A DNA stretch of 64,000 nucleotides. Origin: Myxococcales bacterium. Lineage in GTDB: Bacteria > Myxococcota_A > Bradymonadia > UBA7976 > UBA1532. The stretch's first letter is position 1, and each line of letters starts with the position of its first letter. This document shows positions 46,419-55,726 of this stretch, piece by piece. The notes under the pieces were generated by a model that worked only from the letters and a program-made list of their open reading frames with translations, was not told the DNA's origin and ran no database searches. The stretch lies in the NCBI GenBank assembly GCA_020633435.1, contig JACKDP010000008.1:124001-188000 (forward strand), read 5' to 3'. The position numbers were made by a program, and so were the translations under genes.

Positions 46419-48337
46419 CGCCTCACCTCCCACTCCGCATCCTTCCGGGCCCGCAGCAGCAGCCGGGCAATCTGGATCTCGACGCTGATGCGGCGCGCCG
46501 CGTCGGCGACCGCCTCGCCGGGTCGTGGCGCCAGCTCCTGGTCCACGAGGGCCCGGACCTCCGCACCGAGGAGCTCGCCGCGGTCATCGCGCTTGCGCAC
46601 CAGGATGCGACGCAGGAGCGCGCGCGCCGCCTCGTCGGCGCCGGCCGTGGCCAGCTCGAACGGCCGCATCGACTCTTCCAGCTCGAAGGCCACGCCATCC
46701 GGCAGGTCCCCGCGCGCGAGCATGTCCATCCAGAGCCAGAGGCGATCGACCAGGTGAGGGGCCTCGGCGAAGCTGCCGACCGCCGACACGGTGCTGCCGC
46801 TGCGCTTGTCCATGGTGATCGCCAGCGCGTTGCGGCCCGCGACGCCGGGGCGCCCGGTCTTTGCCAGGTGCTCGGCCTCGCGAGCGAGCTGCCGCGCGTC
46901 GAACATGGGGTGCAGGTGGTGGCAGATGGCCACGCCGATGGAGAGCGTCGGGGGCTTCACGGGGCTGTCGCCGACCGCCTGCCGGGCCACCTCGGCGAAG
47001 AGCGTCCGCAGCGCCTTGCAGACGTCGAGGAGGGTGTGGAGCGGTACCAGCGCGAGGACGTCGTCGCCGCCCGCGTAGATCAGGCTGCCGCCGTGGCTGG
47101 CGATCAGCGCGGGGCACTGACTCGCGAACTCGGACTCAAGCGTTCTGCCGAAGTGCTGGTGCCGCTCAAGCCCATCGTCGCGGTCCTTGGCGAGGTCGGA
47201 GAGCACCCTTCCCATCTGATCGCCGTCGGCCTGGATCAGCGCGTAGTAGGGCGTCGGACCCTCGGCCAGGTCGAGGTGCCGTAGCAGCTGACGCAGGCGC
47301 CGGCGGGCCTGCATGAGGACCGCCGCGTCCTGCTCGGCGTCGTCCGTCTGGCACAGCTTCTCCAGCTGACCCTCGAAGAAGATCAGCCCATCAAAGCCGG
47401 CCGATCCGTCCGCAGCGAAGGCTCGGGGCGTCCGGACACCACCCAGATCGACCTGGGTGTCGCCGTCGATGCGGATGCGGAGCTCTTCCTCGACAGGGAT
47501 CCCGAGGTCCGCCAGCGCCTTGATGTAGGCCGACACCCTGGCCTCCTGATGGCGCGCGGCGATGCGCCGCAGGAGGGGCGCGGCGGCCATGTGGGCGGTG
47601 CCGTGGATGCGAGGGGGCTGGTCACTCGAGGTACGGACCTGCTGCAAGCGCTTCAGCATGCCGGGCCCGTCGAGGGTCTCCTCGGGCTCGATGCCGAGCT
47701 TGAGGCGCAGCCGCCGCGCCTCCGCTCGCCTCTCGGCGGGCGTTGTGGCGAGGCGGGACCGACCCCAGACCCGCTCCAGCACGACCGTCTCGCGCTCGCC
47801 GTCGATGGGCGACTTGGGCACCATCGCGCCCCAGGCGACCGGCCCCCAGTCGCGGGTGTTCTTGCGGGCCGCCAGCGCCGCCTCGACCTGCTCCCGCGCC
47901 GCGCCGTACGTCGTCGCGATGGGGGCCGCCGCCCAGAAGAGCTCGAGCATGCCGTCGTTGCGGCCGGTCCCGAGGATCTGCTGGCGGGCCCGCTCCACGT
48001 CCAGGGCGCTCGCGTGCCACGGGAAGAGCCGCTCGAACTGGCCCTCGAGCCAGGCGTTCGCCGCCTTCGTCGCGGCCTGGGCGACATCGGCGGGATCCTG
48101 GTCGTCGGGGAGCTGAACCAGAATCTTGTTGGCCACCGACGGGCCCGCGGAGCCGTCGGTGGTGCCGAGGCCAGCGGGGAAGATGAGCGTCGCGCTGGCA
48201 CCACCCACCGCAAGGGCGATGGTCGCCGAGACGTCGCTCAGAAGCTGCGAGCCCGCCCAGAGGTCCTGGCCTCGGCGCCCTGCGGCGATGAAGCCCTGGA
48301 CCGGGCCGACGCTGATGAGGAGAAGATTCGCCGCCAT
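46415..48337 (-). CDS. cmr2: Type III-B Cas10 (Cmr2), cyclase-active type without HD domain
   Basis: 640 residues. It opens directly with LLLISVGPVQGFIAAGRRGQDLWAGSQLLSDVS, the start of the first palm domain, so no N-terminal HD nuclease is present. The second palm has the cyclase motif YAGGDDVLALVP (GGDD at 423-426) and IQADGDQMG (366-375) with metal-binding Asp residues. Target RNA binding would trigger cyclic oligoadenylate production from ATP, but not HD-type DNA cleavage. A promoter-like sequence lies just upstream (48368-48395). First structural gene of the operon. Confidence 0.95.
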   Translation of the reverse strand: MAANLLLISVGPVQGFIAAGRRGQDLWAGSQLLSDVSATIALAVGGASATLIFPAGLGTTDGSAGPSVANKILVQLPDDQDPADVAQAATKAANAWLEGQFERLFPWHASALDVERARQQILGTGRNDGMLELFWAAAPIATTYGAAREQVEAALAARKNTRDWGPVAWGAMVPKSPIDGERETVVLERVWGRSRLATTPAERRAEARRLRLKLGIEPEETLDGPGMLKRLQQVRTSSDQPPRIHGTAHMAAAPLLRRIAARHQEARVSAYIKALADLGIPVEEELRIRIDGDTQVDLGGVRTPRAFAADGSAGFDGLIFFEGQLEKLCQTDDAEQDAAVLMQARRRLRQLLRHLDLAEGPTPYYALIQADGDQMGRVLSDLAKDRDDGLERHQHFGRTLESEFASQCPALIASHGGSLIYAGGDDVLALVPLHTLLDVCKALRTLFAEVARQAVGDSPVKPPTLSIGVAICHHLHPMFDARQLAREAEHLAKTGRPGVAGRNALAITMDKRSGSTVSAVGSFAEAPHLVDRLWLWMDMLARGDLPDGVAFELEESMRPFELATAGADEAARALLRRILVRKRDDRGELLGAEVRALVDQELAPRPGEAVADAARRISVEIQIARLLLRARKDAEWEVRR

Positions 48338-48367
48338 TCGCCTGCTCTCGAGTGGTCGATGGGCCCC

Positions 48368-48395
48368 AGCATAGAGCGCCGCCGATCGATTACAA
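48368..48395 (-). promoter_or_regulatory. Candidate sigma-70-type promoter of the cmr operon
   Basis: On the minus strand TTGTAA, 16 nt, TATGCT. Four of six matches in each box, in an AT-richer patch of the gap between the HTH regulator gene and cmr2, about 30 nt before the cmr2 ATG. Confidence 0.4.
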
Positions 48396-48398
48396 GCA

Positions 48399-49145
48399 CT
48401 ATTTTGCCTCTTTCCCCGAGGAGGGCGGCAGCATGGCGTGGGGCGCCCACGTCATCGTGAGCGCCATCTCGACGAGGTCGTCTTGACCGTGGGCGGCGTC
48501 GTCCATGACCTGGAGGAGGTCGCGCAATGCGGCATAGTGGGACGCGATGCGGCCGACGTCCTGGCGACGGACACGGATGGCATTGGTGCGGGCGAACGCC
48601 ACGACATCGCCATCGTAGAATCGCGATCCGACCGTGTCGGCGACGGCTTCGAGCAGGTGGTTCAGGCCGTCGAGCCGCGCCCCCTCGTCCTCGTCCTCAA
48701 CCAGCGGGAACTGCCTGCGCGTCGGCTCGTAGCGCCCATCGGGCCGAAGCCGGATGCGCTGCTGATCGACCAGATGGCCGATCGCGCTCTGGATTTCGTC
48801 ATCCTCGGCGCGGATGGTCTGCCGCAATCGCGCGAGGCTGAGGGGCTCGGTCCAGAGGAGGTACTCCAGCCGCCGCGGCAACGCGTGGCTGGTCTCGACC
48901 GTGAGGAAGTCCTTCAAGCGTCGGGAGAGCTGCGTCACGGTGCGCAGGCTGACGCCCATGCGCTCCGCCGTCTCGGCTCCGGCCAGGCCCCGCCGGCGGG
49001 CCTCGTTGAAGTACGCCATCCCGACCAGGTGCTTGAGTGCCCGCAGAGGGATGCCGCGGCGAAGCGCGAGCCGAACCAGCGGCGTGCACAGCGCGTAGAA
49101 GATGCTTCTATCGAGCGGCTCTTGCGGAAAGTCCTCGGTATCCAT
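48399..49145 (-). CDS. HTH protein, probable regulator of the CRISPR operon
   Basis: 248 residues. The N-terminal third is a DNA-binding-like helical region: SIFYALCTPLVRLALRRGIPLRALKHLVGMAYFNEARRRGLAGAETAERMGVSLRTVTQLSRRLKDFL, with the helix-turn-helix around 65-90 (TAERMGVSLRTVTQL). The middle has a winged-helix-like piece (IQSAIGHLVDQQRIRLRPDGRYEPT). The rest is helical and unassigned. It lies 61 nt upstream of cmr2 on the same strand. The 110 nt region ahead of it is AT-richer and has AAATCT direct repeats at 49165 and 49181. Control of the CRISPR operon is inferred from position. Confidence 0.68.
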   Translation of the reverse strand: MDTEDFPQEPLDRSIFYALCTPLVRLALRRGIPLRALKHLVGMAYFNEARRRGLAGAETAERMGVSLRTVTQLSRRLKDFLTVETSHALPRRLEYLLWTEPLSLARLRQTIRAEDDEIQSAIGHLVDQQRIRLRPDGRYEPTRRQFPLVEDEDEGARLDGLNHLLEAVADTVGSRFYDGDVVAFARTNAIRVRRQDVGRIASHYAALRDLLQVMDDAAHGQDDLVEMALTMTWAPHAMLPPSSGKEAK

Positions 49146-49164
49146 GGGGAGAAAGTTACGCAGA

Positions 49165-49186
49165 AAATCTCTAGACTTGCAAATCT
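49165..49186. promoter_or_regulatory. AAATCT direct repeats, possible regulator binding site
   Basis: AAATCT at 49165-49170 and again at 49181-49186, 16 nt apart, in the AT-rich gap between the HTH gene and a divergent secreted-protein gene. On the minus strand a TTGCAA box overlaps the repeats. Could be an autoregulatory site. Confidence 0.25.
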
Positions 49187-49255
49187 ATCTGTCCGGATGG
49201 TCACCCGACACCCGTCTCCCGGTCGCTGCCCACAAGCACCGACAAGGAGGTCAAC

Positions 49256-49552
49256 ATGCGCAGCTTCGCCCTCATCGCCCTCGCCCTCGCCGGCATCACC
49301 ACCCCTGCCCTCGCTGATCCGCCGCCCACCGTGACGCCGGTGTGCACGCAGTTCGGGACGGAGACCGGGTTCCTCTGCTCCTTCACCCGCCGCGTGGATC
49401 TGTCGTGGGTCTGCACCGAGTTCGGCTTCTCGACCGGCCAGTGTGCCGGGGCGTACTCCGACTGCCAGGTCAAGCTCATCTGGTGGCCGGGGGCCGACTA
49501 CGACGAGCCCGACGCCAGCGTCAACTGCACCACCCCCGTCCTGGGGACCTGA
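49256..49552 (+). CDS. Small secreted Cys-containing protein
   Basis: 98 residues; ATG follows AAGGAGG. Signal peptide MRSFALIALALAGITTPALA. The mature part has six Cys (TPVCTQFGTETGFLCSF, WVCTEFGFSTGQCAGAYSDC, VNCTTPV) and probably forms disulphides. The two halves share a C-x(0-2)-EFG pattern (CTQFGTETG versus CTEFGFSTG), suggesting an internal duplication. No family recognised. Confidence 0.72.
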   Translation: MRSFALIALALAGITTPALADPPPTVTPVCTQFGTETGFLCSFTRRVDLSWVCTEFGFSTGQCAGAYSDCQVKLIWWPGADYDEPDASVNCTTPVLGT

Positions 49553-49557
49553 GCGCC

Positions 49558-49992
49558 TCAGCCCGCCAGGGCCGCGTACGCCGTGTGGCCGAGCAGGTAG
49601 AACACGATGGCGTAGCACGGCCCGGTGGCGAGGAAGACGCGCTTGCTCTGGGTGCGCGACAGGCTCTTCCCCAGCAAGATCGGGTAGATGGACCGCAGGG
49701 CCACGTAGATCGCGCCCAGCGCAGTCGCGACGGCGGGGGAGACGAAGAGCGCGTGCAGCCAGAGCGCGCAGAGGAACGGCGCCATCTGCTCGTGGGTGTT
49801 GGCGACGGCGCGGTCGGCCGCGAGCATGCGGCCGTCCTGGCCGAAGTAGCGGTCGAACTGCTCGCCCCGGGCCGCGTACTCGGCCAGCAGCTTGTACTTC
49901 GTGCCCCGCTGGAGGCCCAGCAGCAGGACGTACCAGAGGCCGAAGTACGCGGCGGTGACGAGGAGGGGGCCCTGGTAGACGGTCGGGTTCAT
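49558..49992 (-). CDS. MAPEG family membrane protein
   Basis: 144 residues with four hydrophobic segments (LLVTAAYFGLWYVLLLGL, FLCALWLHALFV, ALGAIYVALRSIYPILLG, GPCYAIVFYLLGHTAYAAL). The motif RAVANTHEQMAPF and the following helix match the MAPEG superfamily (glutathione-linked membrane enzymes), in which Asn/Glu/Arg residues hold the cofactor. Substrate unknown. It converges on the secreted protein at 49.5 kb with 5 nt between stops. Confidence 0.78.
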   Translation of the reverse strand: MNPTVYQGPLLVTAAYFGLWYVLLLGLQRGTKYKLLAEYAARGEQFDRYFGQDGRMLAADRAVANTHEQMAPFLCALWLHALFVSPAVATALGAIYVALRSIYPILLGKSLSRTQSKRVFLATGPCYAIVFYLLGHTAYAALAG

Positions 49993-50120
49993 GGTGCTCC
50001 TGCCGGGCGGTTCGCCCTGGCGGGCAGCATGCGCCCACCGTCGCCTTGCGGCCAGCCCGGGGCTTGCGCCGCGTCGGCGGCGGTGTCCAACTGTCGGCGA
50101 CGCCCGCGCTGGAGGTCCCG

Positions 50121-50846
50121 ATGTCGTCCTTCCCCGCCCCCGAGCCCCACGGGCCCATCGAGGAGGTGTTCCCCGGTGTGTTCGTCGTGCGTGGCAGCGT
50201 GCGCATGGCGCCGCTGCTGCGCATCCCCCGCAACATGGTGGTGCTGCGCGCCGGCGAGGCGCTGACGGTGATCAGCGCCGTGCGGCTGTCGCCGGCCGGT
50301 GAGGCCGCCCTGGACGCGCTGGGGCGGGTCGAGCATGTGGTGAAGCTGGGCCAGTTCCACGGCATGGACGACGCCTGGTACCTGCAGCGCTACGGCGCGC
50401 CGTACTGGGCGTGGCCGGGCGCGACGCCCGCGGGCCTCGAGGTGCAGCGGCGGCTGGGCGTGGACGCCTTCCCCGTGCCGGGGGTGGTGCCGCTGGCGTT
50501 CGCCGAGACGCGGTTCCCGGAGGGGGTGCTGCACCACACGGGCGTGGCCGGCGGGCTCGTCATCGCCGTGGACGCCATCCAGCACTGGACGAACACCGAG
50601 GGCTGCTCGCCCCTCGGGCGCGTCGTCACGCATGCCATGCGGTTCGTGAAGCCGATGAACGTGGGCGGCCCGTGGCTCAAGTCCATGACGCCCCGCGGGC
50701 AGACGCTGCGGGCGGACTTCGAGCGGGTGCTGGCCCTGGACTTCGACCACGCGGTGGGGGGCCACGGCTCGGTGTGCCAGGGAGGGGCGCGGGCGGCCCT
50801 GGCGACGACCATCGAGCGCCTGTTCGGGGCGGCCGGGTCCGCGTAG
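50121..50846 (+). CDS. Metallo-beta-lactamase-fold-like protein (DUF4336-like)
   Basis: 241 residues; ATG 50121 has GGAGG upstream, better than the in-frame 50046. It resembles an MBL-like domain: VFPGVFVVRGSVRM, MVVLRAGEALTVISAVRLSPAGEAAL, VEHVVKLGQFHGMDDAWYLQRY, and a late AVGGHGSVCQGGA. The classical HxHxDH is replaced by FHGMDD, so zinc hydrolase activity is doubtful. Cytoplasmic. Single gene. Confidence 0.62.
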   Translation: MSSFPAPEPHGPIEEVFPGVFVVRGSVRMAPLLRIPRNMVVLRAGEALTVISAVRLSPAGEAALDALGRVEHVVKLGQFHGMDDAWYLQRYGAPYWAWPGATPAGLEVQRRLGVDAFPVPGVVPLAFAETRFPEGVLHHTGVAGGLVIAVDAIQHWTNTEGCSPLGRVVTHAMRFVKPMNVGGPWLKSMTPRGQTLRADFERVLALDFDHAVGGHGSVCQGGARAALATTIERLFGAAGSA

Positions 50847-50944
50847 AGGCCGGTTCTGCCTCAGGTTTCGAGTCGGCGGGATGTCATGGGTTCACACCCG
50901 TCACGGCCTGGGCTACGGTCGCACCGACGGCAGGCGGAGCGGGC

Positions 50945-53779
50945 GTGGGCAAGCATCTCCTCTTGATGGGGCTCCTGCTGGGCTGTGCGGAGGTGCCGGC
51001 GACGGCGCCGCCCGCCTCTCCAGCGGACGACGCGCTGTGCGCCGACGGCCCCGTGACGCCGGAGGAGTGCTACGCCGACCTGGGCCGGGCCGAGCTCGCG
51101 CGCCTGGACGGCGACCCCGTGGAGGCCGACGCGCTCCTGGAGACGGCAGTGCGCGCGGCGGAGGCGGCCCCGGCCGAGGCGGCCGACTGGGCTGGCTGCC
51201 TGGCGCGGGCGCTCGTCACCCGAGCGGAGGTGGCCCTCGCTGCCCGCGAGCTGGAGGACGCCGAGGACGCCGTCCTCCGCACCCTCGACGTGCAGGGGAG
51301 GCTGGGCCGGCGCGACGAGGCCCACATCCAGGCCTGGCGCGTCCGCGGGGACGTCGAGCGGGAGCGCGGCCGGCTCTCGGCGGCCTGGGACGCCTATCAG
51401 GCGGGCCTCCTGGCCGCGGAGGCCCGCGGGTGGTTGCTGCCCCAGGTCGAGCTCCGGCTGCGCCTCGCGCGGATCCACCACGACGTCGGCGACGAGGCCG
51501 GGGCCGTCGCCCAGACGCGAGCGGGCCAGGTCACCGCGACCGTCGCCGTCCTCGCCGGCCTCTCGGCGGATCCGCGGCCGGAGCAGGCCCAGATGGCGAC
51601 GGCGGCGGCCCAGACCGCGCTGCGGCAGAGGCGGCTGGCGGACGCCCGGACGTCCTTCGAGGAGGCCCGGCGGCTGTGGGCCGCGGTGGCCGAGGAGCAG
51701 CCCTGGAACGTCGAAGTCCAGGTGAACCATGGGATTTCGCTCATCGCCGCCGGGATCGGGCAGCGACCGTTCAGCCCGAGCCTCGCCGAGGCTCACCTGG
51801 CCCAGGCGATCGCCATCCTCACCGAGGCCATCGACGCCCACCCCAGGCAGGCCGTGTGGCTGGAGCGGCTGCGCGTGGCCCGTCGCGAGCAGGTGGCGGT
51901 GTGGCTGCAGCTCCATCGGCGCAACGACGCGGCCGTCGCGCTGGCGGAGCTCCTCGCCGACCTGCAGGCGGCCGCCATCGTCGATCCAGGGAGCGCGACT
52001 ACGCACGGGGCGCTCGGCGAGACGTGGCTGCTCGCCGCCACGCTCGCGGAGCAGCGCGGCCGGCAGGACGAGGCCGCCGCGGCGGCGGCGGAGGCCGTCG
52101 CGAGCTTTCGGCGTGCCGCCACGGCCGACCCGGAGAGCCTCGGTCAGCCCAGGTCCATCCTCAGGGCGCTCCGGCGGCAGCTCGAGCTCGCGACCGCGGA
52201 GCCCGAGCGCGCCCGGCTGCGGGGCGACGTCTCCGCGGCGGCGCGTGACCTGGTCGCGCTCGAGGGCCCCCGCGGGGTGGCGGGACGCCTGGAGGAGTTG
52301 AAGGAGGAGGCGAGCGGCCTGGAGCGCGCCGGTGACCAGGCGGGCGCCCTGGCGGTCTACGCCCAGCTCCAGGCCGCCGTCGACGAGCTGGAGGGCGGGG
52401 ACGGGCCACCGGTGACCGCCCTCGGCGCGGCCTGGGACGCCGCGCTCGAGCAGGCGGAGCTCGCCTACCGCCTGGGCCGCCGGGCGGAGGCCCGGGCGCA
52501 CTTGAGCCGCCACGTCGCGATCGACCAGCAGATGGAGGCGCGGGGGCTGTATGGGGGGGCGCGCGGCCTGGTGGGTGGCCTCGCGGCGCCCGCGCTCGCG
52601 GCGGTCACCGCCACGCTCCACGGGGACCTCGAGGGAGGCCGCGCGCTCCTGCCGCCGGTGCCGCCCAGCGAGGCCGGGTCGCAGGAGGTGAAAGGTCGAG
52701 CCTTCGTGGCCTACGCCCACAAGCACCTCTTCCTGGCCGAAGGCGACGCGCGCGCTGCCAGGCTGGTCTACCAGGAGCCCGCGCAGGCGGCGATCGCCGC
52801 CTACGAAGCCGATGGCGAGCTCACGCGCGCCCTCACGACGCTGGCCGTCCTCGCCGAGCTGCACCTGATCGTGTGGGACACCGAGGCGGGCCCCCTCCTG
52901 GCGAGGCTGGCCCGCATGGAGCGGGACGATGGCGCGGGCACCGGGGGTCGAACCAGCGCGACTCCCCGCAAGGCCGAGGCGACGTGGGCCGCCCGCGGCG
53001 GCGACCTCGAGCGGGCCGACCGCGCGCTGGGGGAGGCGCAGGCGGGGGCCTTGAGGGCCGACGCCGAGGTCATCCTCGCCCGGGTGACGCTGGCGCTGCA
53101 GCGCGGTCGACGGGCGGACGCGGAGGCCCACCTCGCCGTCGCGGAGGCGGGCCTCCGCGTCCCCAGCGAGCGGCGGGATCGCGTCGTCCGGACGCTTGTG
53201 CGGCTCACCGGGGCCGACGTGGCCAGCCGAGCGGGGGACGCCGAGGGCGCCCGCCGCCAGCTCGACGAGGCCTCGTCCCTGCTGGCGGCGCTCGCGGCCG
53301 AGGAGCCCACGGCCATCCAGTGGCCGCGGGAGCAGGCCCGCGCCGCCTGGATTCGAAGCCGGCTCCTGCCGCCGGCCGGGGGCGCGGTGTTGCTCGAAGA
53401 AGCCCGGGTGCTGCTCACCCCATGGGTCGAAAAGGACATTGAAAACGGAGACTTGCTCAACCAGTGGCGCGTCGTCTCTGCCGACCATGCCCGCGCGCTC
53501 GCGGCCTCGGGTCAGGGGGACGCGGCCACGCAGCGGGCCGCCGAGGGGCTGTCGGCGGCCGAGCGTCTCTGGACGCGCTGCGGGTGCGTGGCCGCCCGCA
53601 TCGGGCTCATCGACGCCCACGAAGCGGCCCGCCGGGCGGCGGACGCCCGAGGCGACCACGCGGCCAGCCTGGCCCACCGGCGGGCGGCTCACGAGGCGCT
53701 GCGGGCGGTCGCCGACCGGGCCAGGGAGGACGCCGATCTGGCGAGCCTGCGAGAGCAGCTGGGTCCCCCACCCCCCTGA
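50945..53779 (+). CDS. Large TPR-like lipoprotein
   Basis: 944 residues from GTG 50945 with GGAG upstream; the longer frame from 50411 is antisense-like sequence inside the previous gene. Signal GKHLLLMGLLLGC with lipobox LLGC. The remainder consists of many Ala/Arg-rich helix pairs with TPR spacing, for example ELARLDGDPVEADALLETAVRAAEAA and TRAEVALAARELEDAEDAVLRTLDVQGRLGR. No enzyme motif. It resembles the TPR tails of myxobacterial serine/threonine kinases, but no kinase domain is present. A scaffold role on the inner face of the outer membrane or in the periplasm is inferred. Confidence 0.72.
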   Translation: MGKHLLLMGLLLGCAEVPATAPPASPADDALCADGPVTPEECYADLGRAELARLDGDPVEADALLETAVRAAEAAPAEAADWAGCLARALVTRAEVALAARELEDAEDAVLRTLDVQGRLGRRDEAHIQAWRVRGDVERERGRLSAAWDAYQAGLLAAEARGWLLPQVELRLRLARIHHDVGDEAGAVAQTRAGQVTATVAVLAGLSADPRPEQAQMATAAAQTALRQRRLADARTSFEEARRLWAAVAEEQPWNVEVQVNHGISLIAAGIGQRPFSPSLAEAHLAQAIAILTEAIDAHPRQAVWLERLRVARREQVAVWLQLHRRNDAAVALAELLADLQAAAIVDPGSATTHGALGETWLLAATLAEQRGRQDEAAAAAAEAVASFRRAATADPESLGQPRSILRALRRQLELATAEPERARLRGDVSAAARDLVALEGPRGVAGRLEELKEEASGLERAGDQAGALAVYAQLQAAVDELEGGDGPPVTALGAAWDAALEQAELAYRLGRRAEARAHLSRHVAIDQQMEARGLYGGARGLVGGLAAPALAAVTATLHGDLEGGRALLPPVPPSEAGSQEVKGRAFVAYAHKHLFLAEGDARAARLVYQEPAQAAIAAYEADGELTRALTTLAVLAELHLIVWDTEAGPLLARLARMERDDGAGTGGRTSATPRKAEATWAARGGDLERADRALGEAQAGALRADAEVILARVTLALQRGRRADAEAHLAVAEAGLRVPSERRDRVVRTLVRLTGADVASRAGDAEGARRQLDEASSLLAALAAEEPTAIQWPREQARAAWIRSRLLPPAGGAVLLEEARVLLTPWVEKDIENGDLLNQWRVVSADHARALAASGQGDAATQRAAEGLSAAERLWTRCGCVAARIGLIDAHEAARRAADARGDHAASLAHRRAAHEALRAVADRAREDADLASLREQLGPPPP

Positions 53780-53846
53780 CCGCGCTTGCCGCTCGCGTCG
53801 GGCGTTCAGTACGGTGCGAGGGAGTGTGGCGTGGGGGAGGTCTGTG

Positions 53847-55682
53847 ATGCGGTGTGTCGTGCTCGCCGTGCTGGCGGTGGGCCTCGTCGCCTGTGACGAC
53901 GACGGGGAGCAGGCGGGCGGCCCCGGCGGCTGCGGGGACGTGGCGGCGCAGTGCCCGCTGGGCACCAGCCCGCTCGCGGGCGTCCAGGCCGAGGCGTCGT
54001 GCGCGCAGTCGACGGGCGGCATCGTCTCCGATGGCGAGGGGCAGGCCACGGCGCAGTGTGTCGGCGCGGGGAGCTGTCGGGTGCTCTGCCAGTTCGCGGT
54101 CCCTTGCCGCTGCGGGGTCGCGGTGGCCGGCCGCGACGGGGTGGTCTGCGCGTCATGCGATGGCGCGGCCTCGTGCGGGAACGGCCTCTGCGAGGGCGGC
54201 GAGGACCCGGCCTCGTGCCCCATCGACTGCGGCGCGCAGTGCGAGCCCGACGAGCGGCGCTGCGATGGGCCGGTGCTCGAGACGTGCAACCTGCAGGGCC
54301 GCTGGGAGCGCCTGCCCTGCCCTGCGGGCGACGTCTGCAGCGCCGAGGCGGGCCCCGCGGCGTGCGTGCGCGACCCGGGCATCATCGGCGGCGGCGACGC
54401 GGGCGTCGGAGCGGACGGCGGCGGCGGGCCCATCGAGGGCCGCATCGTGCCGGGCGAGGGCGTGTTTCCAGGGGTTCATCCGGCGCCCGACGGGCGCAGC
54501 CCGCAGAGCCGCGTGGAGGAGCGCCTCCCCTTCACCCCGGCGGCCGGTGCGGGCCAGGCGGCGGGCAGCATCGGTGGCATCCAGGCGTGGCGGCTCGTGC
54601 CCGGGGAGGACCTGATCCAGCTCATCGGCAGCACCGGCGCCGCGGTGGTCGACTTCTCGGGCGCGCTGCTCGACACCCCCTTCACCGCGGACGCCGACCG
54701 CTTCTGCGCGGACTACGCCGCGTGCTTCAACTCGCCGCCGCCCGCCGACTGCGCCGCCTTCGTGGCCCAGCAGCTCGAGACCTGGAGCGCGCGGGTGCTG
54801 CAGTGCGTCGCGGAGCAGCTCGTGGCCGGCGATCCGGCGGGCTGCGGCAACCTGGCCCTGGGCGGCGGGAACTGCGTCGCGGCGGGCCTCGGCTACGCGG
54901 ACGGCGTCCAGCTCCAGCCTCCGCTGGCGCGGCGGGGGGCGCGGGTCATCGGCTTCGCGGACGCCGCCTTCACCGTGGGCGCCATGGTCGACCTGGCCGC
55001 CGGGCGGGCGAGCCGGTTCGACCGCGTCGGCGAGCTGCGGCTGCGGGCCTCGCCCACCAGCCTGTCGCTCAGCGCCGATGGCCGCACCGCCGCCTACATC
55101 GGCTTCGAGGGGGCCGACGAGGCCATCATCCTGTGGGATCTGGACGCGAACACCCGCCGCGCCGTCCTGCCAATCAGCGTGGGGAGCACGGGCCCCATCG
55201 CCCTCTCGGCGGACGCCTCGGTGCTGGCCATGCGGCGGTCCGGCACGGGCGACGCCGCCGTCGATGGGACGGTCTCGGTGTGGAACCTGGCGGATGAACA
55301 GCGGATTTTCAGCATCGTGCCCCCGGATGGGGGCAGCTTCGACCTGTCCCTGGAGCTCTCCCCGGACGGCCGGACGCTGGCCGTGGTGACGCGCCGACCG
55401 AACGCGGTGGAGCTCTGGGACGTCGAGCGCCGGGCCCTGCTCCACACGCTCGAGCTGGCCCGTGACCTGGAGGTGGGCACCGTCCACTTCAGCCCGGACG
55501 GGGCCCTGGTGGCGGTCACCTACGAGAACTTCGAGCGCGCGGCGACGCTGTGGCAGGTGGACGGCGGGCAGCGGACGTTCACCCGCGAGGAGGCGGGGCC
55601 GCCCAGCTTCTCCTCGGACGGGCGCATCCTCATCATCCCGCTGGAGCTGCGGGCCGGCCTGGGGCTGCTGCGCGATCCCTGA
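53847..55682 (+). CDS. Cys-rich, WD40-like lipoprotein
   Basis: 611 residues; ATG 53847 follows GGGGGAGG. Signal MRCVVLAVLAVGLVACDDD (lipobox VAC). Residues 25-175 are Cys-rich, with a motif GNGLCEGGEDPASCPIDCG common in myxobacterial secreted proteins. The C-terminal 250 residues are WD40-like blades (LSLSADGRTAAYIGFEGADEAIILWDLDANTR, VSVWNLADEQRIFSI, VELWDVERRALLHTLEL). Probably a surface protein-interaction module. Confidence 0.78.
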   Translation: MRCVVLAVLAVGLVACDDDGEQAGGPGGCGDVAAQCPLGTSPLAGVQAEASCAQSTGGIVSDGEGQATAQCVGAGSCRVLCQFAVPCRCGVAVAGRDGVVCASCDGAASCGNGLCEGGEDPASCPIDCGAQCEPDERRCDGPVLETCNLQGRWERLPCPAGDVCSAEAGPAACVRDPGIIGGGDAGVGADGGGGPIEGRIVPGEGVFPGVHPAPDGRSPQSRVEERLPFTPAAGAGQAAGSIGGIQAWRLVPGEDLIQLIGSTGAAVVDFSGALLDTPFTADADRFCADYAACFNSPPPADCAAFVAQQLETWSARVLQCVAEQLVAGDPAGCGNLALGGGNCVAAGLGYADGVQLQPPLARRGARVIGFADAAFTVGAMVDLAAGRASRFDRVGELRLRASPTSLSLSADGRTAAYIGFEGADEAIILWDLDANTRRAVLPISVGSTGPIALSADASVLAMRRSGTGDAAVDGTVSVWNLADEQRIFSIVPPDGGSFDLSLELSPDGRTLAVVTRRPNAVELWDVERRALLHTLELARDLEVGTVHFSPDGALVAVTYENFERAATLWQVDGGQRTFTREEAGPPSFSSDGRILIIPLELRAGLGLLRDP

Positions 55683-55726
55683 CGCGACCCTTGGCCCGGG
55701 CGCCCGGGCGCTGCATAGTCCCAGAC

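Noticed and set aside
48238..48450. Small minus-strand ORF spanning the cmr2 upstream gap
   Set aside because: Overlaps cmr2 and the HTH gene out of frame; the gap looks like a promoter.
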